Part shown: piece by piece, positions 1-7,765 of the stretch
How positions within the stretch are numbered: the stretch's first letter is position 1
Layout of the letters: each line of letters begins with the position of its first letter
NCBI GenBank assembly: GCA_029559915.1
Contig: JAKPZU010000329.1
Coordinates: 1 to 33,381, forward strand
DNA from: Bacillota bacterium
Lineage (GTDB): Bacteria > Bacillota_I > Bacilli_A > Izemoplasmatales > Hujiaoplasmataceae
Reading direction: 5' to 3'
DNA: 33,381 nucleotides
Made by a program: the position numbers and the translations under genes
Notes under the pieces: generated by a model
Told to the model about the DNA's origin: nothing
What the model saw: the letters and a program-made list of their open reading frames with translations, nothing else
Databases searched by the model: none

Positions 1-2
1 AA

Positions 3-620
3 AAAATAAGAAAAGAAATATTTGCTATCTTGAGCAATAGAGAATATCTTCTTTATGAAAGAATAATACATTTAGGAAGATATCTAAAGATTATCGAAAC
101 CAGTATTAATGCAAAGTATGAAGACTTGGATTTAACCATTAACAAAATCGAAACCAATATTGATGAAAGCTATCAAATACTCTTTGAATTGATTGACGAG
201 TTTAACGGTCGATATAAACGACTTTCCGAGCAATTGGAAGAAGCTAGAAGCATTTATGTATTAAAGGATATAGTCAGTACATACCAAGAAGTCAAAGCTA
301 AATTTAATCAAACAATCGAAAAACATGAAATCTGGTTTGAAAAGATGTTGATAAACGATTTATTCTTCAAACAATTTCCTTTTCAAAACAATTTTCCGAT
401 TTCCGATCAATATCTTGCACTTTGTGGCACATATGTTTTACTAAGGTATATTTCGATGAATTTGATGTCTGGTAAAAATACTTTGGATGACTTCATCGAT
501 ATCACCTCAAAGAGCTTTACAGTAATCAGTCATTCTGAGTTTGATAAGCTTTTAGCGAGCTTAATGAAACGTTATAACCTTAATGATTCTGACAATTTAG
601 CCAAAATATTGCAAATATAA
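3..620 (+). CDS. C-terminal part of an unidentified protein (possibly FliB-like), 5' end outside window
   Basis: The reading frame is open back to the first base of the window. The first available start, TTG at 30, has no Shine-Dalgarno sequence before it, so the gene very probably begins upstream. The visible part is about 205 residues, soluble and helical, with long amphipathic stretches in its first 110 residues. The last 90 residues (around FEKMLINDLFFKQFPF and a helix ending YVLLRYISMNLMSG) recall the C-terminal half of FliB-type lysine-N-methylase family proteins of Firmicutes, whose N-terminal half would carry a cysteine cluster not visible here. This resemblance is from memory and weak; a plain hypothetical protein is the safe call. 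No convincing terminator follows it. Confidence 0.55.
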   Translation, partial: KIRKEIFAILSNREYLLYERIIHLGRYLKIIETSINAKYEDLDLTINKIETNIDESYQILFELIDEFNGRYKRLSEQLEEARSIYVLKDIVSTYQEVKAKFNQTIEKHEIWFEKMLINDLFFKQFPFQNNFPISDQYLALCGTYVLLRYISMNLMSGKNTLDDFIDITSKSFTVISHSEFDKLLASLMKRYNLNDSDNLAKILQI

Positions 621-649
621 TTTATTTTTTCATTTTTGAATAAAAATCC

Positions 650-677
650 TTGCAAAATTTTTTATTTAGCGTATTAT
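650..677 (+). promoter_or_regulatory. Probable sigma-A promoter of the cold-shock gene
   Basis: TTGCAA (650-655) and TATTAT (672-677) are separated by 16 bases. Transcription would start near 684, giving a 5' UTR of about 104 nt, unusually long for such a small gene but typical of cold-shock genes. Confidence 0.55.
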
Positions 678-727
678 GGTATATAGCACGATATAAATGT
701 TAATAAATTTTCTTTGAAGTTACATAA

Positions 728-783
728 GTTACCTCAAAAGTTATTAAGCAATTTGTAGAAGTGAAATATTAATAGGAGGTAAC
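728..783 (+). promoter_or_regulatory. SD-sequestering hairpin in the csp 5' UTR
   Basis: Bases 728-735 (GTTACCTC) pair perfectly with 776-783 (GAGGTAAC). After a 5-nt bulge (736-740), bases 741-747 pair with 769-775 (one G-U). The whole ribosome-binding site AGGAGGT (774-780) lies inside the stem, which ends 4 nt before the ATG at 788. A second GTTAC copy at 719-723 could compete for 779-783. The pairing is read directly from the sequence; a temperature-responsive role is inferred from the gene it precedes. Confidence 0.5.
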
Positions 784-787
784 AAAC

Positions 788-985
788 ATGACTGGTAAAG
801 TTAAATGGTTTAACGCTGAAAAAGGTTTCGGATTTATCACTACAGCTGACGGTAAAGATGTATTCGCACATTTTTCTCAGATTCAAAAAAGTGGATTCAA
901 AACCTTAGAAGAAGGCGAAGCTGTAAGCTTTGACATCACTGAAGGACAAAAAGGTCCTCAGGCTTCAAATATCGTTAGTTTATAA
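788..985 (+). CDS. csp: Cold-shock protein, CspA family
   Basis: This 65-residue single cold-shock domain binds single-stranded RNA/DNA and acts as an RNA chaperone in the cytoplasm. The RNP1-type motif KGFGFI (residues 13-18) and the RNP2-type motif DVFAHF (24-29) are both present, along with the N-terminal GKVKWFN strand. Its length equals that of B. subtilis CspB/C/D. Start: ATG with AGGAGGT 7 bases upstream. The gene is monocistronic, with its own promoter (650-677) and a strong terminator (1004-1037). The long structured leader suggests post-transcriptional control. RNP2 reads VFAHF where most family members have VFVHF, a mild change. Confidence 0.96.
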   Translation: MTGKVKWFNAEKGFGFITTADGKDVFAHFSQIQKSGFKTLEEGEAVSFDITEGQKGPQASNIVSL

Positions 986-1003
986 TTAAAATATTTGAGA
1001 CTT

Positions 1004-1037
1004 AAAAGTGAAGAGAAATCTTCACTTTTTTTGTTTT
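1004..1037 (+). terminator. Intrinsic terminator after csp
   Basis: A perfect 11-bp stem (1004-1014 with 1019-1029) is closed by a GAAA loop (1015-1018) and followed by a T-rich run. Confidence 0.92.
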
Positions 1038-1051
1038 TTTTCTTCGTGTAA

Positions 1052-1080
1052 TTGTTTTTTGATGGAAAATGATTTATTAT
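1052..1080 (+). promoter_or_regulatory. Promoter of the giant lipoprotein gene
   Basis: TTGTTT (1052-1057), 17-base spacer, TATTAT (1075-1080). It lies between the csp terminator and the ATG at 1121, whose Shine-Dalgarno GTGGAGGA is at 1108-1114. Confidence 0.5.
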
Positions 1081-1120
1081 TAACCTAAAGAAAAATTAAA
1101 TAATATGTGGAGGAAAAATT

Positions 1121-4100
1121 ATGACTAGGAAAAACGTATGGGTTTTCTTTTTTTTATGCGGAATACTGTTTACTCTAGCCGGATGTGATTTTCTAAAAAA
1201 GACTACGACTATCGAAACTACTATACCAACAACAATAGAAACGACAACCGAATCAGCGCTTACTTTAAAATTGAAGGCTATTTATAATTTGGCTGTTGAA
1301 GAAGCTGATTTTACCGGTACTTATGAAGAATGGTTAGAAACTGTCAGGGGACCTCAAGGTGTGCCGGGAGAAAATGGTGAAGAGATAGAACTTCAGGTTG
1401 CTTCGGGATATATTCAATGGAGATATGTCGATTCTTCAGTTTGGACAAATCTTGTTTCCTTGGAATCTTTACGAGGTGAAGATGGAATTGATGGAAAACA
1501 AGTCCTTTTTAGAGTCGACAGCGGCTATATCCAATGGCAATACTCTGGTGACTTGGCTTGGATAAACTTGATATCCATCGACTTATTGATAGGTGAGAAC
1601 GGAAAAGAAGTGACATTTCAAGTTGACGGTGGTTATTTGCAATATCAATATGAGGGAGATTTAATTTGGACTAACCTTATCGAATTAGCTTCCTTGATCG
1701 GCCCCCAGGGACTGCCTGGGCAAGAAATCGAGCTTAGAGTCAATGATGCATACTTGGAATGGCGTTATTCAGGCACAGAAATCTGGTACTTTCTCTATGA
1801 CTTAATTACTCTTAAAGGTCAAGACGCTACTTTTCCGGTTATTACAATAAGTGAAGACGGATATTGGGTAATTGACGGAGTGGTTCAAACCCAAAAGGCA
1901 TATGCTATAGATAAATACATAGTAACTTTTGACTCTACCGGTGGTTTGATGCCTGAAGGGTATCCATGGACAATTGAAGTTGATAAGGGTAATTCTTTAA
2001 ACTTACCGACTCCTACTAAAGCAGGCTACGTTTTTAAGGGTTGGGTTACGGGATATAGCATAAACGACGTTTTGTTCAATAACTATTTGCCAATCACTAA
2101 AAATGTAGATTTATTTGCGAAATGGGAAGTAGATGAACAATTATTGTATGATTTATTCGAACAAGTTAATGAAGATCATTTCTTTGATTATACAATGAAT
2201 GTTGATTTTACCAACGGTATAGATAGTTATTACTATGACGTTTATAATAATTATTACCTATATAGTTCAGCCGTTGAACCTTATGATTATCTTTACAGTC
2301 ATACGTTGGTCAACATGCCATATATATTTCCGTCAGATACTATTTCTACGACATATTCACAATATGATGATATTAGAGGAGATTATGTCTCGGCGAAAAC
2401 TAGAAATGGCTCAGCATGGTATTTTGAGCGTTACGAAACTTATGAGAAATACGACCATTTCCTTAATGGTATCAATCCGTCTTCGTTCCAGATTAGACCG
2501 GAAGGGTTAATCTATGATTATACAGGAGATATGAGTGTCTTTGAAGAACCTTTTATAAACTTATTTTCTATGTTTGGTCTCGGAATGACAGGACTAATAA
2601 ATTATAGCGAACAGTATTGTTTTTTGGATTTGATTGATCAAACAATCACTTATTACGCTGTTGGGACAAGTGATATTCCGACAATAGGAATTTCAGACTT
2701 TGTCTTCTCTGTTATATATGATTTTAATGATTTTGATAGTACTCTGGCAACTATTCCATCTGAATCAATCAAACAATCAGTTTTAAATAGATTTGATATA
2801 GCAGTTACAAACAAATATTCTGATGAATACATCGAATATGTTTATGAAGAATCTTTATTGGAATTTGATGCTTTGGTATTGGAGAAACAAACTTTATTGA
2901 ATTCAATTTCTACCATTGTGGACTTAGGTAATTTTTATCTATATGAAATCTCTGAAATAACTAACTTTAGTTTTGTTTATGATGAAATTTCCATGTACAA
3001 GAATGAAATCCTGAAAATGATGGCTAGTGATTTGGCTTATAAAACCACCCAAGCCTCCGTTGAATCAATTGCTGAGATGAATCTACTTTATCAACAATAT
3101 GAAGCCTTAATCTTAAATTTGACAGATTTAGAAGTTTATGAAGATTATGGTATGGTTTTGTATTATGAATACCTTAATCTTTTGGAAGCAGCTTATGTGA
3201 TTGACTTGGAAAAAATTGCTTTTTCAATTTATCGAGAATCCATCGCAAGTAAAATCTATCTATTCATGGCTTATTTATCAGAAACATTTGCGGATGAATT
3301 GGAAAGAGAACAATACTTACTGTTGGTTGATAATTGGATAAATAATATAAGGTTGCAATCGACAAAAGAAGATGTTCTATTGAGTTATAATCAAGCAATA
3401 ACCGAAATAACCAGTTTTGTTTATATGCAGAACATACCGATGGGACATGTATATTTTTGTTCTGATGACTTTATTGGTTTGATGATTAACAACAGTTATT
3501 TATCCGCTGATTCAATGGCTTATGAAACTTATGTGCTAGATATATCTCAAAATCTTTACAATTACATTGATCTCAATTTGTGGATTCTTGAGATGATTAA
3601 TCTGTATGATTTATCTCAATCATATCTTTTGAGTGAGATGATATTGTCAGAAACACCGGAAATTACAGCGTACGTAAATGATTTGTACACAATGATTTCT
3701 GATGATGATGTTCTTACTCTCCAAACTGAATATGATAAGTTGATGATTCTTTTGCCGGAAGCGACAACTACATTTTGCTTCCAACAATTAGTTGATGTGT
3801 TCAATACAAATGCGGCCAATATCCCGTTTGACGAATGGAAACTGGCAAAAATTGATGCAAATTCTATTGTTGAAGGCGAGTATAATTATTTGATTTTAAC
3901 TGCATCTAATGAATCGGAATTATTGCTTACTGAAGACTTGAATGATTTTTATCTTGCTTTGACAAGCATTATAGAAAACGATTTTACAAGTTTGAAATCA
4001 TTGAGAGATTTAACTCTGAGCAATTTTGCGCTCGATTATGAACCGGCACCTGAGTTTGCTGAACTGGTTTCTTTAAGAATAGAATATCTGCAATTATGGG

Positions 4101-5533
4101 AAGAATTTTATTTGGTGGGCATTCCTTATTTGGATACATATTATCAATCGATTGATGCTTTGGAAAATATTTATCTATGGTACAGACAAGAAATTAAGTA
4201 TGCTTCAACTGAGATTGATATTACAAACCTATATCTAAATGGTGTGCATGAACTGATTTATCTGCCGGTTGTTTATTTGCGTTTTGATATGTATATCGAT
4301 AGTCTTATAGCTCAAGAAACGGCCTATGTAAATAACTGGTACGGTCAACACCCAATCTATGATACTCAAGTATTTATTTATCTTGATTTGTTTATTGAAG
4401 ATATTTACTCTAGTGCCACGCCTTATTATGCTTATGACGTCTATTTGTACTATAAGGATACTATTGATCAAATAATTCTTTACGAGATGCAATACGATTA
4501 TCAGAATATTTTGCGTCAGGACTATCTGGATTATCAACTTATCTTAGATTCCTCTTACTTATCTGAACTTGGAGATATTTATAATTACTATTATAATTTA
4601 TTAGATATTGAAATCATTTGGAGTAATTTTCAAATTCATATCGATAATTTCCATCTTGAAGTTAACGCCCTGCTTCCTACTCAATGGGAACTTGATTTAG
4701 AAGAAGCGACGTTTACAATAAATCATGAATATGATTACCGCATGCTTACAGCCTCAATCGCTTCGCAGCCATTGTTAACGGAAGATTTAGATGAATTTAA
4801 CTTAGCTTTATTGAATTTAGAGATTGATGATTATGAAGGATTGCAGTTGCTCATTGACAATACAATTAACAACTTTACTCTAGACTATGAAACCAATCCA
4901 CAGTATTTAGATTTATATCAAGCTAAATTAGAATATTTACAAAAGTGGGAAGAATTTTATTTGGTGGGTATACCGTATGTTAATACTGAATTTTCATCAT
5001 TAGCAGAACTTGATGATTTATATCTTAACTATCGACAATCCTTAAGATTAATGACAACCATCAGTGGTTTGGAATCGGTATATAATCAAGGCGTTTCTGC
5101 ATTTTCAAATCTAATGTTTGATTATATTTCCATTACCCCTTTAATTAATGAATTTCTCACATCCATCAATAGTTATGTTGATGCTTGGGAACTAGAATAC
5201 TCATTGACCAGTACTAGCGTGGACAGTCTGGTTAACAATTTTACAGTTAACATCTATGGATATCCTTCCCCATATGCAGCTTATGCTTATTATTTGGAAT
5301 GTAGGGAACAGATTGATATTCAGATATTAGCGTACATGGTTTATCATTATCAAAGCTTGCTAGATATCGCTTATAATGATTATTACGTTACAATTGATCC
5401 TATTTATCATATGGATTTAGAAAGCATATATTACAGTCATTATGATATTTTGGAAACCGAAACCGTTTGGGCAAATTTCCAAGTCATCATTGATAACTTC
5501 CATATTGAAGTAGCAGCTCTAGTTAATCCATAA
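1121..5533 (+). CDS. Giant modular surface lipoprotein (1470 aa)
   Basis: The signal peptide ends in a clean lipobox, LAGC, with the lipidated cysteine at residue 22; a Thr-rich linker follows (28-45). Residues 77-236 hold four modules of 36-39 residues with the pattern GY(I/L)QWxYxG...WxNL, joined by short collagen-like runs such as GPQGVPGENG and GPQGLPG. Residues 239-260 carry a DGYWVIDG segment, and 265-336 an InlB-type (Listeria-Bacteroides) repeat with GYVFKGW and LFAKWE. From about 340 to 1470 the protein is acidic, very Tyr-rich and helical, with almost no Cys. Residues 906-1187 and 1189-1470 are a gap-free 283-residue duplication; a more diverged relative precedes them. There is no C-terminal membrane anchor. 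The gene is a stand-alone unit with its own promoter and terminator. It is probably an adhesin or other cell-envelope protein; its ligand is unknown. Confidence 0.85.
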   Translation: MTRKNVWVFFFLCGILFTLAGCDFLKKTTTIETTIPTTIETTTESALTLKLKAIYNLAVEEADFTGTYEEWLETVRGPQGVPGENGEEIELQVASGYIQWRYVDSSVWTNLVSLESLRGEDGIDGKQVLFRVDSGYIQWQYSGDLAWINLISIDLLIGENGKEVTFQVDGGYLQYQYEGDLIWTNLIELASLIGPQGLPGQEIELRVNDAYLEWRYSGTEIWYFLYDLITLKGQDATFPVITISEDGYWVIDGVVQTQKAYAIDKYIVTFDSTGGLMPEGYPWTIEVDKGNSLNLPTPTKAGYVFKGWVTGYSINDVLFNNYLPITKNVDLFAKWEVDEQLLYDLFEQVNEDHFFDYTMNVDFTNGIDSYYYDVYNNYYLYSSAVEPYDYLYSHTLVNMPYIFPSDTISTTYSQYDDIRGDYVSAKTRNGSAWYFERYETYEKYDHFLNGINPSSFQIRPEGLIYDYTGDMSVFEEPFINLFSMFGLGMTGLINYSEQYCFLDLIDQTITYYAVGTSDIPTIGISDFVFSVIYDFNDFDSTLATIPSESIKQSVLNRFDIAVTNKYSDEYIEYVYEESLLEFDALVLEKQTLLNSISTIVDLGNFYLYEISEITNFSFVYDEISMYKNEILKMMASDLAYKTTQASVESIAEMNLLYQQYEALILNLTDLEVYEDYGMVLYYEYLNLLEAAYVIDLEKIAFSIYRESIASKIYLFMAYLSETFADELEREQYLLLVDNWINNIRLQSTKEDVLLSYNQAITEITSFVYMQNIPMGHVYFCSDDFIGLMINNSYLSADSMAYETYVLDISQNLYNYIDLNLWILEMINLYDLSQSYLLSEMILSETPEITAYVNDLYTMISDDDVLTLQTEYDKLMILLPEATTTFCFQQLVDVFNTNAANIPFDEWKLAKIDANSIVEGEYNYLILTASNESELLLTEDLNDFYLALTSIIENDFTSLKSLRDLTLSNFALDYEPAPEFAELVSLRIEYLQLWEEFYLVGIPYLDTYYQSIDALENIYLWYRQEIKYASTEIDITNLYLNGVHELIYLPVVYLRFDMYIDSLIAQETAYVNNWYGQHPIYDTQVFIYLDLFIEDIYSSATPYYAYDVYLYYKDTIDQIILYEMQYDYQNILRQDYLDYQLILDSSYLSELGDIYNYYYNLLDIEIIWSNFQIHIDNFHLEVNALLPTQWELDLEEATFTINHEYDYRMLTASIASQPLLTEDLDEFNLALLNLEIDDYEGLQLLIDNTINNFTLDYETNPQYLDLYQAKLEYLQKWEEFYLVGIPYVNTEFSSLAELDDLYLNYRQSLRLMTTISGLESVYNQGVSAFSNLMFDYISITPLINEFLTSINSYVDAWELEYSLTSTSVDSLVNNFTVNIYGYPSPYAAYAYYLECREQIDIQILAYMVYHYQSLLDIAYNDYYVTIDPIYHMDLESIYYSHYDILETETVWANFQVIIDNFHIEVAALVNP
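1349..1828 (+). repeat. Four in-frame GY(I/L)QW modules with collagen-like seams
   Basis: Within the lipoprotein, the GY (or AY) motif recurs at residues 96, 135, 171 and 210, i.e. with spacings of 39, 36 and 39 residues. Each module ends in W(T/I)NL or WYFL and a Gly-rich seam (GEDGIDG, GENGKE, GPQGLPG). The copies have diverged at DNA level, so this is an old duplication kept by selection on the protein. Confidence 0.8.
3836..5530 (+). repeat. Tandem duplication of a 283-codon unit in the lipoprotein gene
   Basis: Trp906 and Trp1189, the WEEFYLVGIPY motif at Trp993 and Trp1276, and the ends HLEVNALLP and HIEVAALVNP all keep exactly the same 283-residue offset. At DNA level the best-kept block is a 23-base identity at 4097-4119 and 4946-4968 (offset 849). 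A third, diverged relative lies upstream: EYLNLLEAAYV near residue 688 corresponds to EYLQLWEEFYL near 993. Confidence 0.85.
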
Positions 5534-5553
5534 TAACTTATTCAATTTTTAAG

Positions 5554-5591
5554 ATAGAACGTTTCCCTCGCAGAAACGTTCTATTTTTTTT
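5554..5591 (+). terminator. Intrinsic terminator after the lipoprotein gene
   Basis: A perfect 12-bp stem (5554-5565 with 5573-5584), a 7-nt loop and eight T residues. It separates the lipoprotein gene from the ribosomal operon. Confidence 0.93.
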
Positions 5592-5671
5592 GTGAAAAAT
5601 ATTTTTTGAAGCAAAAAAGGTCTTAAAAAGAATGAAAAATAAAAAAAATAGCGATTTACGGAAAAAAATTC

Positions 5672-5700
5672 TTGCATTAGTTTTTAAAATTTGGTATCAT
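5672..5700 (+). promoter_or_regulatory. Main promoter of the S10-spc-alpha operon
   Basis: TTGCAT (5672-5677), 17-base spacer, TATCAT (5695-5700); start site expected near 5707. No other comparably good promoter was noticed before the terminator at 20139, so it may drive the whole cluster. Confidence 0.7.
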
Positions 5701-5706
5701 AGTAAA

Positions 5707-5835
5707 GCCTATGAAAATAGGAAGGCAGAGATTTGTGAGGTTGCTGACACACACATAGCCGTTGTTATGACGTTATGTCGGAGGTCAGGGAATTTACAAT
5801 GAGCCTGTGTATAAGCTTTAATTATATGCAAAGGA
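5707..5835 (+). promoter_or_regulatory. S10 operon leader RNA (probable r-protein autoregulation)
   Basis: A leader of about 139 nt precedes rpsJ. It starts with a small hairpin (5708-5712 with 5717-5721, GAAA loop). The segment 5734-5751 can pair TGTG (5734-5737) with CACA (5748-5751) around a GGTTGCTGA loop, which resembles the conserved core of Firmicutes S10 leaders as I remember it. A second element, GGAGGTCAGGGA, lies at 5780-5791. Known leaders of this operon are controlled by L4; whether L4 binds here is an inference. The region 5534-5845 holds only the terminator, promoter and this leader. Confidence 0.55.
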
Positions 5836-5845
5836 GGAGCTTTAA

Positions 5846-6154
5846 ATGGCTGCAAATCAAGTAATTAGAATCAGATTGAAATCTTATGATCACAGATTAT
5901 TGGATCAATCTGCAAAAAGAATCGTTGAAACAGCGAAGAAGACAGGGGCTAAGGTAAGCGGGCCAATCCCACTACCGACTGAAAAAGAAATTTTCACAAT
6001 TTTAAGAAGTCCACACGTCAACAAGGATTCACGTGAACAATTCGAAAGAAGAACTCACAAGAGATTAATCGACATCGTGAACCCTACGCCAAAAACAATT
6101 GATTCATTAATGCACTTGGATTTACCATCCGGTGTAGATATCGTCTTGAAGTAA
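5846..6154 (+). CDS. rpsJ: 30S ribosomal protein S10
   Basis: Small-subunit head protein that is also the NusE transcription antitermination factor. It has 102 residues, the usual length, with the typical [14 protein letters not shown] start, SGPIPLPT in the middle and a VDIVLK C-terminus. ATG is preceded by AAGGAGGAGC. It is the first gene of the supercluster and the first read after the structured leader, so it would feel any autoregulation of the operon. Confidence 0.99.
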   Translation: MAANQVIRIRLKSYDHRLLDQSAKRIVETAKKTGAKVSGPIPLPTEKEIFTILRSPHVNKDSREQFERRTHKRLIDIVNPTPKTIDSLMHLDLPSGVDIVLK

Positions 6155-6180
6155 GAAAATATTAAATAGGAGGTGTACTC

Positions 6181-6813
6181 ATGGCAAAAGGTATCTTAGG
6201 AAGAAAAGTAGGAATGACTCAAGTATTTGATGAAAACGGAAAAATGATTCCTGTTACAGTAATTTCGGTGGAACCGAATGTTGTATTGCAAAAGAAAACC
6301 GTTGAGACTGACGGATACAGTTCAGTTCAATTGGGTTTCATGAACAAAAGAGCTAACTTGGTAAACAAGCCTTTAACAGCTCATTTTGAAAAAGCAAACA
6401 CAACACCTAAGCGCTACATCAAGGAAATACGTCTTTCAGGTATGGAAGAGTATGAAGTTGGCCAAGAGGTAAAATGTGATATATTTACCGCTGGTGATTA
6501 TGTAGACGTAACTGGAACATCAAAAGGAAAAGGTTATCAAGGTGTGATCAAGCGTCACAACCAGAAAACCGGTCCTAACGCACATGGATCTAAATATCAT
6601 CGCGGTGTTGGTTCAATGGGTGTTATCGCGCCTAACCGTATCAGAAAAGGCAAAAAAATGCCTGGTAGAATGGGACATGAAACTGTCACTATTCAAAACT
6701 TGGTTATCGTTCGCGCTGACGCTGAAAAGAATATCATCCTTGTAAAAGGTAATGTTCCAGGGCCAGTCAAATCATTAGTTATCATTAAAAACGCATTTAA
6801 AAAACAAAATTAA
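6181..6813 (+). CDS. rplC: 50S ribosomal protein L3
   Basis: Large-subunit protein that reaches from the surface to the peptidyl-transferase centre and is an early assembly initiator. It has 210 residues, standard for bacteria. [13 protein letters not shown] at the N-terminus and the loop [17 protein letters not shown], which approaches the catalytic centre, are both recognisable. Start: ATG after AGGAGG. Second gene of the S10 operon. Confidence 0.99.
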   Translation: MAKGILGRKVGMTQVFDENGKMIPVTVISVEPNVVLQKKTVETDGYSSVQLGFMNKRANLVNKPLTAHFEKANTTPKRYIKEIRLSGMEEYEVGQEVKCDIFTAGDYVDVTGTSKGKGYQGVIKRHNQKTGPNAHGSKYHRGVGSMGVIAPNRIRKGKKMPGRMGHETVTIQNLVIVRADAEKNIILVKGNVPGPVKSLVIIKNAFKKQN

Positions 6814-6841
6814 TTGATATTATTCGGAAGGAGGAAAAGCT

Positions 6842-7465
6842 ATGCCTAAATTAGCAATGTTAAATCAACAAGGTGAATCAATTGGTAGTCTTGAGTTAAA
6901 AGACGAAGTGTTTGCAGTTGAAAATAACAATCAAGTTATCTATGACGTAATCAAGCAACAAAGAGCTGCTATGCGTCAAGGAACTGTTATGACTAAAAAT
7001 AGAACAGCAGTCAGAGGCGGCGGAAGAAAACCGTACCGTCAAAAAGGAACTGGACATGCACGTCAAGGCTCAATCAGAGCACCGCAATATGTCGGTGGTG
7101 GCGTTGTCTTTGGACCAACACCAAGAGATTATTCATATAAGATAAATAGAAAAGTACGTCGCTTAGCTTTAAAAATTGCATTATCAGAAAAGTTAAGAGG
7201 AGAGAATTTAATCGCGGTAGAAGAAATCATCTTAGCTTCTCATAGAACCAAGGAAATGGTTACCGTATTAAACAATTTAAAGGTAGAAGGAAAAATCGTC
7301 GTTGTTTTGGGTGAAGATTCAGATTTGATCAATACATCAACCAGAAACTTACCAAACGTGAGAACAATCCTTTACAATCATATCAGCGTTTATGACATAT
7401 TGAATGCCAATAAACTTGTTATGACCAAAGAAGCTTTAGAAAAGATTGAGGAGGTTTTGAGTTAA
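6842..7465 (+). CDS. rplD: 50S ribosomal protein L4
   Basis: Lines the exit tunnel and, in well-studied bacteria, represses its own operon through the S10 leader. It has 207 residues. The long tunnel loop is recognisable from GGRKPYRQKGTGHARQGS and the following GGGVVFGP. Start: ATG after a GGAAGGAGG site. The conserved domain is intact, so autogenous control through the leader at 5707-5835 is possible. Confidence 0.99.
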   Translation: MPKLAMLNQQGESIGSLELKDEVFAVENNNQVIYDVIKQQRAAMRQGTVMTKNRTAVRGGGRKPYRQKGTGHARQGSIRAPQYVGGGVVFGPTPRDYSYKINRKVRRLALKIALSEKLRGENLIAVEEIILASHRTKEMVTVLNNLKVEGKIVVVLGEDSDLINTSTRNLPNVRTILYNHISVYDILNANKLVMTKEALEKIEEVLS

Positions 7466-7466
7466 T

Positions 7467-7748
7467 ATGGATAAATATCAAGTAATCAAACGCCCAATCG
7501 TTTCTGAAAAATCAACTAAATTGGCTGAACAAAGAAAATATACTTTCGAAGTTGACAGAAAAGCCAATAAAATTCAAATCAAAGAAGCTATCGAAGCTAT
7601 CTTTAACGTCAAAGTAGAAAAAGTGAATGTCGTTAATACAAAAGCAAAAGCAAAAAGAGTAGGTCAATACTCCGGCTTTACCGCTGCTGTTACAAAAGCA
7701 ATTGTGACTTTACAAGAAGGCCACAAAATCGACATCTTCACAGCGTAA
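7467..7748 (+). CDS. rplW: 50S ribosomal protein L23
   Basis: Located at the tunnel exit, where it docks trigger factor and SRP. It has 93 residues, with RPIVSEKSTKLAE and the YTFEVDRKANKIQIKEAI segment typical of the family. It starts one base after the rplD stop codon, with GAGGAGG inside the end of rplD, so translation of the two is probably coupled. Confidence 0.99.
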   Translation: MDKYQVIKRPIVSEKSTKLAEQRKYTFEVDRKANKIQIKEAIEAIFNVKVEKVNVVNTKAKAKRVGQYSGFTAAVTKAIVTLQEGHKIDIFTA

Positions 7749-7765
7749 TGGAAGGAGTATAAATA

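Noticed and set aside
632-647. ATTTTT/AAAAAT inverted repeat after the first gene as a terminator
   Set aside because: Only six A-T pairs and no T tract downstream; too weak to call.
2235-2510. Plus-strand alternative frame inside the lipoprotein gene
   Set aside because: Composition is typical of an out-of-frame reading of AT-rich Tyr codons; no start signals or domains.
4235-4537. Minus-strand ORF within the lipoprotein gene, and similar antisense frames in ribosomal genes
   Set aside because: No Shine-Dalgarno sequences or recognisable domains; explained as shadows of the strong coding frames on the plus strand.
1121-5533. Phase-variable tract in the lipoprotein gene
   Set aside because: There is an 8-base T run near 1149-1156 in the signal-peptide region, but no long simple-sequence repeat, and the frame is intact; not enough to claim phase variation.
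5813-5842. AAGCT/AGCTT pairing around the rpsJ Shine-Dalgarno as a sequestering hairpin
   Set aside because: Only five pairs and the Shine-Dalgarno sits in the loop, not in the stem.
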